From Flavobacterium solisilvae (GTDB taxonomy: Bacteria > Bacteroidota > Bacteroidia > Flavobacteriales > Flavobacteriaceae), in the NCBI RefSeq assembly GCF_012911605.1, contig NZ_JAAMPT010000207.1, forward strand, positions 186,001-250,000: a stretch of 64,000 nucleotides of DNA, written 5' to 3'. Under the pieces are notes generated by a model. It searched no databases and was not told where the DNA came from. It was given only the letters and a program-made list of their open reading frames with translations. Position 1 is the stretch's first letter. Every line of letters begins with the position of its first letter. Both the position numbers and the translations under genes were made by a program. Shown here in pieces: positions 19,018 to 28,376 of this stretch.

Positions 19018-20550
19018 TTAATGTTTAAAATGACGTGTTCCTGTAAATACCATAGCAACTTTATTTTCGTTGCAAAAATTAATGCTCAATTCATCTTTTA
19101 TTGAACCACCAGGCTGAATTACCGCTGTAATTCCTGCATTGTGAGCTAGTTCAACACAATCTGGAAACGGAAAGAAAGCATCACTTGCCATCACTGCACC
19201 TTTTAAATCAAATCCAAAAGTTGTTGCTTTTTCTACAGCTTGTTTCAAAGCGTCAACTCTAGAAGTTTGACCTGTTCCCGATGCTACTAATGTACTATTT
19301 TTTGCAAAAACAATCGTATTTGACTTTGTATTTTTACAAATTTTTGAGGCAAATAATAAATCTTCTATTTCTTGCTCAGTTGGTTTAGTAGTAGTAACGT
19401 AATTTAGGTGCGATTTATTGTCCGTAATGTTATTTCTTTCTTGAACTAAAATGCCATTTAAGCATGTTCTCAGGTTAGTTTGAGGTAAAGCCACATCATT
19501 TTGAACCAAAATAATTCTGTTTTTCTTTTCAGATAAAATAGCAATGGCTTTTTCGTCAAAACTTGGCGCGATAACTACTTCACAAAAAAGTGAGTTAATT
19601 TCGGTAGCTGTTGCTTCGTCAATTTTTCCATTGGCAATTAAAACACCACCAAAAGCCGAAGTTGGATCACAAGCCAATGCGGTTAAATAAGCTTCTTTCA
19701 TTGTGCTTCTTGTGGCTAATCCACAAGCGTTGTTGTGTTTTAAAATAGCAAATGTTGGCTCATTTTCTTTAAATTCTAAAATCAAATTTACCGCAGCATC
19801 AACGTCTAACAAATTGTTGTATGACAATTCTTTTCCGTGTAATTTGGTAAACATTGCCTCAAAATCGCCAAAGAAAAATCCTTTTTGATGTGGATTTTCT
19901 CCATAACGTAACACTTGACCATTTTGTTCGCTGATTTTTAAAATGGTTTCTTCCTGATTTTGGTTGAAATAATTAAAAATAGCTGAATCATAATGTGATG
20001 AAGTATTGAACGCTTTGGTAGCCAATTTTTTTCTTTGTTCCAAAGTCGTTTCGCCATTTTGAGTTGAAATTAATTCCAATAAATAAGCATATTCATTAAC
20101 CGAAGCTACAATTACTGTGTCTTTAAAATTTTTGGCAGCAGCCCGAATTAACGAAATTCCACCGATGTCAATTTTTTCAATAATATCAGCCTCGCTTGCG
20201 CCTGAAGCAACGGTTTTTTCAAAAGGATATAAATCAACAATAACCAAATCGATTTGTGGAATTTCAAATTCACGCATTTGCTCTATATCGGATGGATTGT
20301 CTTGACGGTTTAAAATTCCGCCAAAAATTTTTGGATGTAATGTTTTTACTCTTCCGCCAAGAATTTCTGGAAATGAAGTTACTTCTTCAACTGGAACTAC
20401 TGGAATTCCTAGGTTATTGATGAATTCTTCGGTTCCGCCGGTAGAATAAATGGTTACATTTTGTTCATGTAGTTTGCGAACAATTGGCTCTAAACCTTCT
20501 TTTGAAAAGACAGAAATCAGTGCTGATTTGATTGTTTTTGTTGTGCTCAT
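19018..20550 (-). CDS. purH: Bifunctional AICAR transformylase/IMP cyclohydrolase PurH
   Basis: Catalyses the last two steps of IMP synthesis: formyl transfer to AICAR and ring closure to IMP. The N-terminal MGS-like cyclohydrolase domain (about 5-150) has the STGGT motif. The C-terminal AICAR transformylase domain contains LKHNNACGLA with the catalytic Lys-His pair, and ends with FTGTRHFKH. 510 residues, standard length. A well-spaced promoter (TTTG, 20 bases, TACTTTTG) lies just upstream. Confidence 0.98.
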   Translation of the reverse strand: MSTTKTIKSALISVFSKEGLEPIVRKLHEQNVTIYSTGGTEEFINNLGIPVVPVEEVTSFPEILGGRVKTLHPKIFGGILNRQDNPSDIEQMREFEIPQIDLVIVDLYPFEKTVASGASEADIIEKIDIGGISLIRAAAKNFKDTVIVASVNEYAYLLELISTQNGETTLEQRKKLATKAFNTSSHYDSAIFNYFNQNQEETILKISEQNGQVLRYGENPHQKGFFFGDFEAMFTKLHGKELSYNNLLDVDAAVNLILEFKENEPTFAILKHNNACGLATRSTMKEAYLTALACDPTSAFGGVLIANGKIDEATATEINSLFCEVVIAPSFDEKAIAILSEKKNRIILVQNDVALPQTNLRTCLNGILVQERNNITDNKSHLNYVTTTKPTEQEIEDLLFASKICKNTKSNTIVFAKNSTLVASGTGQTSRVDALKQAVEKATTFGFDLKGAVMASDAFFPFPDCVELAHNAGITAVIQPGGSIKDELSINFCNENKVAMVFTGTRHFKH

Positions 20551-20572
20551 TTTGTAGTTGTGTTTAAGCGCA

Positions 20573-20604
20573 CAAAAGTAGCTTTTTTACAGCCAAATTT
20601 CAAA
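20573..20604 (-). promoter_or_regulatory. Promoter of purH (TTTG-N20-TACTTTTG)
   Basis: On the minus strand, TTTG (20601-20604) is followed after exactly 20 bases by TACTTTTG (20573-20580), a full match to the Bacteroidota -33/-7 promoter, 22 bases before the purH ATG. Confidence 0.75.
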
Positions 20605-20714
20605 CAAGAAATGTAACAATATTTTATTTTTTGACACAAATAAGAGTGTTGATAAAAGATTAGCTATTTAGCTAAATTTTATTGAAATTTACAATTCTCA
20701 AAAAAAAGACATAC

Positions 20715-21971
20715 ATGCTGCTTTATATTCGATTAATTAAAGAAAGTTTTGCTTTTGCGATGAACGCTTTGCGAAACAATAAACTGAGAACAATGCTTTC
20801 ACTACTAGGTGTAACCATTGGAATTTTTTCGATTATTGCGGTATTGGCTGCGGTCGATTCTTTGGATAAAAAAATACAAAGCGATATTAGCGGACTTGAC
20901 AATCGTTCGATGTTTTTGTTTAAATATAGTTTTGGTCCAAGCGATGTTCCTGATTGGAAGATGGATCAGTTTCCCGATGTTACTTATGACGAATATACTT
21001 TTATCAAAAATAATGTTGATGGCGTTGAAAATGTATGTTTTCAATATTTTACAGCCAATGAAAATGTAAAATTCGAAGAGAAAACGGTTAGTCTTGTTAG
21101 TGTAAAACCGTGTACGTATGAATTTGTGGATATTGAAAAATTAGAATTTGCCGACGGACGATTTTTTAATGAACAAGAATCAAATTCAGGAAGAAATTGT
21201 ATTGTGATTGGACATGAAATTGCCGAAGGCTTGTTTGGAACTACTAATCCAATAAATAAAGAAATTCGATTGTATGGACAACGATTTATAGTTATTGGCG
21301 TGTTGAAAAAAGTAGGCGAACGAATGATTAGTTTTGGTTCAAATCCTGATACTACGGTTTATCTTCCGTTGAATAAAGTTCGAAATATGTTTGGTGACAA
21401 CAGCAATTGGTTTACGCCAATTATTGTGATAAAACCAAATGAAACAGCCGATTTAGATGATGTAAAAGGCGAAATTCAGCAAAAATTACGATTAAAAAGA
21501 GGTTTAAAATATGGTGAGATTGATAACTTTTTTGTTAATATTCTTAAAGGTGCAACCGATCAAATTCAAGCCTTTATTGGTAGTTTGAAAGTTGGTGGAT
21601 GGATAATTTCTGGGTTTTCATTGTTGGTTGGCGGATTTGGAATTGCCAATATTATGTTTGTTTCTGTAAAAGAACGAACCAATTTAATTGGAATTCAAAA
21701 ATCTCTTGGTGCCAAAAATAAATTTATCTTGTTTCAGTTTCTTTTTGAAGCGATAATTCTTTGTGTCATTGGTGGTGCCGTTGGTTTATTATTGGTTTGG
21801 ATAATTGCTGTGATTTTAACCAGCGCACTTGATTTTGAATTTGTACTTAGTTTTTCAAATATTATGTTAGGAACTGGTTTAGCAGCAACTATTGGATTGA
21901 TTTCGGGGATTTTACCTGCTATTTCCGCTTCAAAACTCGATCCAGTGGAAGCGATTAGAAGTGGAATGTAG
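20715..21971 (+). CDS. MacB/FtsX-type ABC transporter permease (418 aa)
   Basis: Membrane subunit of an ABC exporter of the MacB/LolCE type. A first helix near residues 25-45 is followed by a periplasmic MacB_PCD domain (about 50-270) and three C-terminal helices forming the FtsX-like permease domain; the conserved FGIANIMFVSVKERTNLIGI segment marks the second helix. Start chosen at ATG 20715 (MLLYIRLIKESF), the usual flavobacterial beginning of this family. No ATPase gene is adjacent, so its partner must be encoded elsewhere. Substrate unknown; lipoproteins, lipids or drugs are all possible. Confidence 0.9.
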   Translation: MLLYIRLIKESFAFAMNALRNNKLRTMLSLLGVTIGIFSIIAVLAAVDSLDKKIQSDISGLDNRSMFLFKYSFGPSDVPDWKMDQFPDVTYDEYTFIKNNVDGVENVCFQYFTANENVKFEEKTVSLVSVKPCTYEFVDIEKLEFADGRFFNEQESNSGRNCIVIGHEIAEGLFGTTNPINKEIRLYGQRFIVIGVLKKVGERMISFGSNPDTTVYLPLNKVRNMFGDNSNWFTPIIVIKPNETADLDDVKGEIQQKLRLKRGLKYGEIDNFFVNILKGATDQIQAFIGSLKVGGWIISGFSLLVGGFGIANIMFVSVKERTNLIGIQKSLGAKNKFILFQFLFEAIILCVIGGAVGLLLVWIIAVILTSALDFEFVLSFSNIMLGTGLAATIGLISGILPAISASKLDPVEAIRSGM

Positions 21972-22007
21972 TGGTTTTTACGGCTATTTTTCTGTAAATT
22001 ATCTTTA

Positions 22008-22046
22008 AAAAACTGCGCAAAGTCAGAAGACATTTGCGCAGTTTTT
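22008..22046. terminator. Strong bidirectional terminator
   Basis: A 14-bp perfect stem (AAAAACTGCGCAAA with TTTGCGCAGTTTTT) around an 11-base loop. It separates the ABC permease from the convergent orphan gene, whose stop codon begins one base later. Confidence 0.9.
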
Positions 22047-22955
22047 CTAAGAATTCTTTGAAGAGTTTTGGATTGTTATTCCCCAATTTTGGAGATCTTT
22101 CGAGTTTATTTTTGTTTTTTTAAAAGTGTTTAAGTCATTAATTTCAAAAAAATTCTGAGGATTTGTAATATATTTTTTTGGAATTAAAAAGAGATTATAA
22201 TCTTGAGATTGTATTTTTGAATTTATCAATTCTGTAAAATTGCTTTTTAATTTCAAGAATTTTTGAATATCAAAACAATATCTTGTATCTAGCGTTTGTT
22301 CTAAATATTCTTGAAAATTAGTGTCTTCAAAATTCAGAATTTTTATCAAATATAGGTCACTAATAAACTTCATATTGAAATTGTCAATGTCATTATTCAG
22401 TTCAACTGCTTTTTTTTTGTATTCTTGCGCTAATTCAAAAGGTTTTATAGAATATTCAGAAAGACCAACAACACCTTCTCGAAAATTATACTGTCCGATA
22501 TTTACGTCATAATATGCGGACATTGTATCGTTGTCTCCAACTTTATTTCTGTAAGTAACTACAAATTTTGAATTTATTTGTCCAAATAATTTTGTAGTAC
22601 TTAAAAGAATTGGCTTTAAATCATCAGAAACATCTTTAGATTTAAAAGCAAGTTTTAATTTGATTTCGGAAATCACTTGTTTTTTCCAATCTTCAATATT
22701 TGTTTTGATATGATATAATTTCCCAGCTAATATTTTGCCATAGTTATAAATTAAAAATTCTTTCTCTGAACCGTAAATTTGCTCGCATAAAAAAATATAT
22801 TCACGTTTCAATAGTCGGGTAGAAAGATAAAATTTTTTGTTTGGATATTCTTCTCTCAATATTTTAACTAAATCAGCATTATAAAGAGGTTTTTTTAAAA
22901 ATTTCTCAAATCCTTCTATAGTTAAACTTTTATCATAAAATTGATATTCTTTCAT
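22047..22955 (-). CDS. Hypothetical protein, no family recognised (302 aa)
   Basis: I do not recognise this protein. It has no signal peptide or membrane helix, is rich in Lys, Asn, Phe, Tyr and Ile, and looks like a soluble cytoplasmic protein. No P-loop, nuclease or HTH motif is visible by eye. It stands alone between a bidirectional terminator and a 186-base gap, on the opposite strand to its left neighbour. Its coding sequence appears AT-richer than the housekeeping genes around it, which suggests a lineage-specific or acquired gene. It is a long open frame with normal codon use, so it is very likely real. Confidence 0.7.
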   Translation of the reverse strand: MKEYQFYDKSLTIEGFEKFLKKPLYNADLVKILREEYPNKKFYLSTRLLKREYIFLCEQIYGSEKEFLIYNYGKILAGKLYHIKTNIEDWKKQVISEIKLKLAFKSKDVSDDLKPILLSTTKLFGQINSKFVVTYRNKVGDNDTMSAYYDVNIGQYNFREGVVGLSEYSIKPFELAQEYKKKAVELNNDIDNFNMKFISDLYLIKILNFEDTNFQEYLEQTLDTRYCFDIQKFLKLKSNFTELINSKIQSQDYNLFLIPKKYITNPQNFFEINDLNTFKKTKINSKDLQNWGITIQNSSKNS

Positions 22956-23090
22956 CAGATTTTAAAAATGGTTTAATGATATGTTTTTTAATTGTTTATA
23001 GCTTATAAATAAGTGCATATCCTATTTTAACTTTAGTCATGAATGTAATATATTGTTGTGACTTATTAAGCTATTTAACAAATATAAACA

Positions 23091-23119
23091 AAAAACACAA
23101 AGTCATCGCTTTGTGTTTT
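23091..23119 (-). terminator. Terminator of the DUF983 gene
   Basis: AAAACACAAAG (23092-23102) pairs perfectly with CTTTGTGTTTT (23109-23119) around a 6-base loop; on the minus strand it ends in a T tract. It lies 22 bases beyond the stop of the DUF983 gene. Confidence 0.8.
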
Positions 23120-23141
23120 CTATAAAAATATAAACTAAAAT

Positions 23142-23528
23142 CTATTTTTTCTTAGCGGCATTTTTATCATAATGCACAAAAATATTAATGTAAATATTTC
23201 GGGATAATCGAGCGGTAACTGGCGTTAAAACGACCAATGCAATAATGATAGCAATAAACGCTTCTACTAAACTTAAACCAAGAAAAACTTTTGCAATAAT
23301 AAAAGCGGCAACGCCAATCGCAACGGTTAGTCCATAGCTAACATACATTGCGCCATAAAAAAACGACGGTTCTATTTGATATTGTAATCCGCAGTGGCTA
23401 CAAGTTTCGTGCATGTCATATAATTTTGAAAGATGATAAGGGTTTTTTTCAACATACATACTTTCTTCCTGACATTTAGGGCAACTTCCTGTTAAAATAC
23501 TATTTAGTTTCGATCCTTTTTTTAACAT
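23142..23528 (-). CDS. DUF983 family membrane protein with zinc-ribbon motif (128 aa)
   Basis: Small membrane protein of the DUF983 type. Two CxxC pairs (SCPKC near residue 14 and CSHCG near 42) form a probable zinc ribbon, followed by two hydrophobic helices and a basic tail. Start chosen at ATG 23528: the open frame continues upstream, but that extension is antisense to the ABC-F gene and has no family character. A TACCTTTG -7 candidate lies 17 bases before this start, supporting the choice. Divergent from the ABC-F gene. Function unknown. Confidence 0.85.
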   Translation of the reverse strand: MLKKGSKLNSILTGSCPKCQEESMYVEKNPYHLSKLYDMHETCSHCGLQYQIEPSFFYGAMYVSYGLTVAIGVAAFIIAKVFLGLSLVEAFIAIIIALVVLTPVTARLSRNIYINIFVHYDKNAAKKK

Positions 23529-23544
23529 TTGCAAAAATTTTCTA

Positions 23545-23552
23545 CAAAGGTA
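23545..23552 (-). promoter_or_regulatory. Candidate -7 element for DUF983 gene
   Basis: Reads TACCTTTG on the minus strand, the same octamer seen before era and der in this window. Helps decide the downstream start of the DUF983 gene. Confidence 0.45.
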
Positions 23553-23595
23553 CTTTATAGAAATCTTTTGAATGTAACTTTTGTAACAAATAATC

Positions 23596-25500
23596 ATGTT
23601 AAACATACATAATTTATCGGTTTCGTTCGGCGGAACGTATCTTTTTGAAGAAGTAACTTTTCGTCTTGGTGCTGGCGATAGAGTAGGTTTGGTTGGAAAA
23701 AATGGCGCAGGAAAATCAACGATGCTAAAAATTTTGGCTGGTGATTTCAAACCTGATTCTGGTCAAATTGCTACAGAAAAGGAAGTCAGAATTGGTTTTC
23801 TTCGTCAAGATATTGATTTTGAACAAGGAAGAACGGTTTTGGATGAAGCTTATCAAGCTTTTGAAGAAATAAAAAGAGCCGAATTAAAAATTGACGAAAT
23901 CAATCATCAATTGGTTACTCGAACCGATTATGAAAGCGCTTCTTACTCCGAATTGATTGAGCAATTAAGCGATGTTCAACACCATTATGAAATTCTTGGC
24001 GGATACAACTACGTTGGCGATACCGAGAAAATTCTTTTAGGATTAGGTTTTAAAAGAGAAGATTTTAACAATCAAACCGATACATTTTCCGGCGGATGGA
24101 GAATGCGTATTGAGTTGGCAAAATTATTATTGCAATCCAATGATATTTTGCTTCTCGATGAGCCAACAAACCATTTGGATATTGAAAGTATTATTTGGTT
24201 GGAAGGTTTTTTGAGAAATTTCCCTGGCGTTGTGGTGATTGTTTCTCACGATAAAATGTTTTTGGACAATGTAACCAATAGAACTATCGAGATTTCTCTC
24301 GGAAAGGCTTATGATTTTAATAAACCTTATTCGCAATATTTAGTTTTAAGAGAAGAAATTCGCGAAAAACAGTTGGCTACGCAAAAAAATCAAGCTAAGA
24401 AAATAGAAGAGACTGAAAAGTTAATCGAAAAATTCCGAGCCAAAGCTTCCAAAGCATCGATGGCGCAATCGTTAATTAAAAAACTTGATAAAGTAGAGCG
24501 AATTGAAGTGGATGAAGATGATAATTCGGTGATGAGTATTTCGTTTCCCGTTTCTCAAACTCCAGGAAGAGTTGTTGTTGAAGCGGAACATGTAACGAAA
24601 GCGTATGGCGAAAAAACAATTTTGAAAGATATTTCACTTTTGGTAGAACGCGGAAGTAAAATTGCCTTTGTTGGTCAAAATGGTCAAGGAAAATCTACGT
24701 TTATCAAAGCGATTGTTAACGAATTTGAATATGAAGGTTCAATAAAACTCGGACATAATGTTCAGTTGGGTTATTTTGCCCAAAATCAAGCGGAATATCT
24801 TGACGGTGAAAAAACACTTTTGGACACCATGCTCGAAGCCGCAACTGATACCAATCGTTCTAAAGTTCGCGACATGTTGGGTGCATTTTTGTTCCGTGGC
24901 GATGATGTGGAGAAAAAAGTAAAAGTGCTTTCTGGAGGTGAACGAAATCGTTTGGCATTATGTAAATTATTGCTTCAACCTATCAATGTTTTGGTGATGG
25001 ATGAGCCAACAAACCATTTGGATATAAAATCTAAAAATGTGTTGAAAGCAGCGTTGCAAAAATATGAAGGAACGTTGCTTTTAGTTTCCCACGATAGAGA
25101 TTTCCTTCAAGGAATGTCGAATATTGTTTATGAATTCAAAGATCAAAAAATTAGAGAATATCTTGGCGATATTAATTTCTTCTTAGAACAACGAAACGCA
25201 ATGAACATGCGCGAAATTGAGAAAAAAGATGTAGTAAAAGAAACTCCAAAAGTGGAAAAGAAAAACTTGTCTTTTGAAGAACAAAAATCGCAAAAAGCAT
25301 TACAAAATAGGTTATCCAAAATAGAAAGCCAAATTCAGCAGTTGGAAAAAGACATTCAGAACGATGATAAAGAATTGGCTTCTAATTATGATAAACACAT
25401 CGAAAATGCTTCTTTTTTTGCAGCATATGAAAGAAAAAAGAAAGATTTAGAAAAATTATTAGAAGAATGGGAAACCGTTCAGTTGGAACTTGAATCGTAA
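23596..25500 (+). CDS. ABC-F family ATPase (634 aa)
   Basis: Soluble ABC protein with two nucleotide-binding domains and no membrane part, of the ABC-F family that acts on ribosomes (translation factors such as EttA/Uup, or antibiotic resistance factors). The first Walker A is GKNGAGKST near residue 35 with signature FSGGW; the second is GQNGQGKST with signature LSGGE. Both Walker B regions read LLDEPTNHLD or VMDEPTNHLD. A helical linker lies between the domains (about 245-320), and a charged coiled-coil C-terminal domain (about 540-634) resembles Uup. The latter suggests a housekeeping Uup-like role rather than resistance. Confidence 0.93.
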   Translation: MLNIHNLSVSFGGTYLFEEVTFRLGAGDRVGLVGKNGAGKSTMLKILAGDFKPDSGQIATEKEVRIGFLRQDIDFEQGRTVLDEAYQAFEEIKRAELKIDEINHQLVTRTDYESASYSELIEQLSDVQHHYEILGGYNYVGDTEKILLGLGFKREDFNNQTDTFSGGWRMRIELAKLLLQSNDILLLDEPTNHLDIESIIWLEGFLRNFPGVVVIVSHDKMFLDNVTNRTIEISLGKAYDFNKPYSQYLVLREEIREKQLATQKNQAKKIEETEKLIEKFRAKASKASMAQSLIKKLDKVERIEVDEDDNSVMSISFPVSQTPGRVVVEAEHVTKAYGEKTILKDISLLVERGSKIAFVGQNGQGKSTFIKAIVNEFEYEGSIKLGHNVQLGYFAQNQAEYLDGEKTLLDTMLEAATDTNRSKVRDMLGAFLFRGDDVEKKVKVLSGGERNRLALCKLLLQPINVLVMDEPTNHLDIKSKNVLKAALQKYEGTLLLVSHDRDFLQGMSNIVYEFKDQKIREYLGDINFFLEQRNAMNMREIEKKDVVKETPKVEKKNLSFEEQKSQKALQNRLSKIESQIQQLEKDIQNDDKELASNYDKHIENASFFAAYERKKKDLEKLLEEWETVQLELES

Positions 25501-25521
25501 TATTTTTAGAATTAGTTACAC

Positions 25522-25598
25522 CTTGTGAACTTCGTGAAAACTTTGCGAACTTTGTGGTTAAATCAACTCGCAACTTTAAATTCGTAACCCGTAACTTA
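25522..25598. repeat. Extragenic repeat-like segment after ABC-F gene
   Basis: The gap between the ABC-F gene and the convergent GNAT gene holds near-repeats of TTTGTGAACTT/GCGAACTTTGTGG (25522-25562) followed by CGCAACTT...CGTAACCCGTAACTT (25569-25597), which reaches into the GNAT stop codon. Similar GTAACCCGCAACTCGTAACCC text occurs at 61689-61710. The pattern resembles short extragenic repeats of flavobacterial genomes. Confidence 0.5.
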
Positions 25599-26747
25599 CT
25601 TGAAAGGATGCCGTTGTTGCCAAGCTAATGTTGGTTCCAGTTTTGGAAAAATCTTCGGAAGAAATTTATTTACTAACGAATTCGTGTGATAAATAAATCC
25701 CGACATCATAACAGGTTTAGCGCCAATGGAACTTTTAATTTCCAAAGCCGTTCGACCAAAAATAATTCGTCCAAAGTTATTTTCAATCGCAAATTCAGTC
25801 ATAGTATAAAGCATGTTCAAATAGAGCATGCTTTCTTTTTGCACTTTTTCGTCATAACCCAAGAAATAGGTTTCCAAAGTATTTCCGTTTAATAGAATAG
25901 TGTGAAAACCAACTAAATCTTCATTTTTGAAATAACCAATGATTTTGAAACGGTTTCCGCATTGTTTTTTAAACGTTGAAAAATGATTCTTGGCTAAGAA
26001 AAAAGTATTAAACGGAGCATTTTTGGCAACATAATAATACAAATCATAAATGCGATTTTCGTGCTTAATTGTTTCTTCCAATGACAATTCACGAACTGTA
26101 ATTCCTTCAATTTTTTTGTGAGCTCGTTTGTATTGATCACGATATTTTTTTGAAAAAGCAGCAACATAATCTTCTTTCGTTTTCCAATGAGACGGAATTT
26201 TGAAAATCATATTGGGTTGTGTATTGAACTCATAAATAGTTGAAAAAGTATTTGTTTTGAGTTCGTTGGCACAATCTTGATAAAAATCTTTAAAGGAAAC
26301 AATGTGAATTTTTGTCTTTTGTTTTTTGAAATAAGAGATAATTTCTTCGGAACAAAGTAGAAGTAACTTTCCAATTTCATCAAAACTGATGTCTTTCTTG
26401 AACTGATAACCATTTTGTCCTGTAATCATGTTATTTCCAAGAAATAAAACATGAGATGCAAAATTCTTGAAAACAAAATTTCTAACAGAAGTTTTTAAAC
26501 ATTTGTCTCTTTCGCCAAATGATTCTAATTTGTTTAAATTTAGATATTGTGCCAAAGCAATGCCAATAAGCTTTGTCTCTTCGAATATTCCAATAAAAAA
26601 ACATTGCATATTTACAGGTGCCGATTTTTCCAGTACATTCAAATACTGTGTTTGTAGAAAAACATTGTCATAGGCAACAACATCCCAATCATTTGGGAGA
26701 TTTTCAACTGAAGTGTAAATTTTAAAAGTGTAATTATTCACAAACAA
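25596..26747 (-). CDS. GNAT-superfamily (FemAB-like) acetyltransferase (383 aa)
   Basis: Cytoplasmic protein with the layout of the GNAT/FemAB-like acyltransferases common in Bacteroidota. A C-terminal GNAT-like half (about 190-350) contains KYRDQYKRAHKK and a GFHTILLNGNTLETYFLGYD strand pair, typical of Acetyltransf_6-type domains. Substrate unknown; relatives act on amino groups of sugars, peptidoglycan precursors or peptides. It stands alone, with a terminator of the upstream gene just before its start. Confidence 0.7.
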   Translation of the reverse strand: MFVNNYTFKIYTSVENLPNDWDVVAYDNVFLQTQYLNVLEKSAPVNMQCFFIGIFEETKLIGIALAQYLNLNKLESFGERDKCLKTSVRNFVFKNFASHVLFLGNNMITGQNGYQFKKDISFDEIGKLLLLCSEEIISYFKKQKTKIHIVSFKDFYQDCANELKTNTFSTIYEFNTQPNMIFKIPSHWKTKEDYVAAFSKKYRDQYKRAHKKIEGITVRELSLEETIKHENRIYDLYYYVAKNAPFNTFFLAKNHFSTFKKQCGNRFKIIGYFKNEDLVGFHTILLNGNTLETYFLGYDEKVQKESMLYLNMLYTMTEFAIENNFGRIIFGRTALEIKSSIGAKPVMMSGFIYHTNSLVNKFLPKIFPKLEPTLAWQQRHPFK

Positions 26748-26776
26748 AAAAATCGCTCCACAAATGTAGAGCGATT
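26746..26776 (-). terminator. Terminator of the DUF1761 gene
   Basis: AATCGCTC (26751-26758) pairs with GAGCGATT (26769-26776); on the minus strand the stem is followed by seven T's. It ends transcription of the DUF1761 gene immediately before the GNAT start. Confidence 0.85.
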
Positions 26777-26797
26777 GTTATTTAATAAAATGTTAAA

Positions 26798-27286
26798 CTA
26801 TTCCCAAGCGCAAATAATTCCTCCCATTAAGGTTAGTGAAACAATCCAATAACCAGCATTTATTAGAATATATTTCCAAGATTTTTGTTCAAATAAACTG
26901 TTTATGGCAGTTATTGGCAATGCAAAAAACAATCCTGTCATAAAACCATGCAAAGCACCATGTTGAAAAGTTCGGAATGCATCACCATAATCAGCTAGAA
27001 AAGCGGCATAAGATGGTTTTGCTGTTGCTACAAATTCTGGTCCGCCAATCATTCCTAATGCGCCAAACTGATGTATAACTAATACTGGCAACAAGAAAGA
27101 CAACATCAAAGAATAAAAAATAGTTAATCCAAAAACCTTCAACATGTTTGATTTTTGGGCTTTTTCTTCAGTCATTCCTGTTTCTTTCATCCAAATGGTT
27201 CCAAATACTTTTGGGTTGTACCAAATGAATCCTACTAAAAGTGTTATAAATGAGGATACTAAAACTGCGTAAAAATTAAAAGGCAT
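26798..27286 (-). CDS. DUF1761 family membrane protein (162 aa)
   Basis: Four hydrophobic helices in 162 residues. The first helix is followed by FIWYNPKVFGTIWMKETGM, the signature of DUF1761. Function unknown. Monocistronic: a terminator follows and the preceding gene is on the other strand. Confidence 0.88.
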   Translation of the reverse strand: MPFNFYAVLVSSFITLLVGFIWYNPKVFGTIWMKETGMTEEKAQKSNMLKVFGLTIFYSLMLSFLLPVLVIHQFGALGMIGGPEFVATAKPSYAAFLADYGDAFRTFQHGALHGFMTGLFFALPITAINSLFEQKSWKYILINAGYWIVSLTLMGGIICAWE

Positions 27287-27485
27287 AATTTCAATGTTTT
27301 ATTGGTTAGTATATCAAATGTATTAAATTCTTTTTTAATAAAAAATTTAATTTAAACGTGTTATTTATAAGAAAAATATTCAAAAAAATACTAAAACAAT
27401 GCATTTCAACGATTATTTTTGACTTTAAACGATGTTTGTATTAATTTTACAATGTCATTAAGTCCAAATCTATACACAAATTATT

Positions 27486-28340
27486 ATGAAAACAATATTT
27501 ACTTATTTCGCATTATTATTTTTATCGGTATCGATGTTTGCAGAAATTTCTTCAAAAGAGAAAAATGCATTATTAAAATTATACAAATCTACTAATGGCT
27601 CAAAGTGGATAAATACATGGAATTTGAAATCATCACCAAGTACTTGGTATGGTGTTGAAGTAAAAAACGATAAAGTGGTTTCTCTAAAATTGATGAACAA
27701 CAATTTGGTCGGACAATTGCCAAGCGAAATAGGCGATTTGACTTCGCTAGAAGAATTGAATTTATTTAGAAATGATATTAGTGGAGTTTTGCCAACAACA
27801 ATAGGTAATCTTAAAAGTTTGACTAAATTAAATGTGTCCTTTAATAAACTATCGGGAAGTTTGCCAAATACGATAGGAAGCTTGACGAAAATAAAATCTA
27901 TTGAGCTTCATATGAATAGATTTACAGGTCAATTACCTGAAAGCATCGGAAGTTTGTCTTCATTGGAAGTGCTTTCTTTGTTTAATAATGAAATCGAAGG
28001 AGAAATTCCGGTATCTTATTATCAGTTAAAATCATTAAAGGAATTATTGTTGAGCAGTAATAAGTTAACAGGAAGCTTAAGTTCTGAAGTTTCAAATCTT
28101 TCTTCATTGGAAAATCTTAGTTTGTTTGAAAACAAAATGGAAGGAACTGTTCCATTTGATTTGGAAAAATTGAAAAATTTAAAAGAAATGAATATTTCAT
28201 ATAACATGTTTAATGGTTTTGTTTCAAAAAATTTAGCAAAATTAGATACATTAAATATGACAATGATAAACGAACAAGGTGTTGCTTCAACACTAAAAGT
28301 AAGCATTGACAAAAACTCAGCTTACGCTGCGGATGAGTAG
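27486..28340 (+). CDS. Secreted leucine-rich-repeat protein, plant-type repeats (284 aa)
   Basis: Exported LRR protein. Residues 1-19 are a signal peptide. A capping region with the GSKWINTWNL motif (about 38-60) precedes about eight repeats of 24 residues with the plant-type pattern LxxLxxLxLxxNxxxGxLPxxIGxL (about 65-255). Such proteins usually bind proteins or glycans. No sorting domain or lipobox is visible, so it is probably periplasmic or secreted by an unknown route. It sits just before the polysaccharide locus but has its own terminator, and a functional link is not shown. Confidence 0.88.
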   Translation: MKTIFTYFALLFLSVSMFAEISSKEKNALLKLYKSTNGSKWINTWNLKSSPSTWYGVEVKNDKVVSLKLMNNNLVGQLPSEIGDLTSLEELNLFRNDISGVLPTTIGNLKSLTKLNVSFNKLSGSLPNTIGSLTKIKSIELHMNRFTGQLPESIGSLSSLEVLSLFNNEIEGEIPVSYYQLKSLKELLLSSNKLTGSLSSEVSNLSSLENLSLFENKMEGTVPFDLEKLKNLKEMNISYNMFNGFVSKNLAKLDTLNMTMINEQGVASTLKVSIDKNSAYAADE

Positions 28341-28376
28341 TCATGATTAAATTTTGATTGGGTTAGTAAAAGAAAT

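Noticed and set aside
23529..23750. N-terminal extension of the DUF983 protein
   Set aside because: It is antisense to the first part of the ABC-F gene; the family fold starts at the methionine encoded at 23528, and a -7 candidate lies between.
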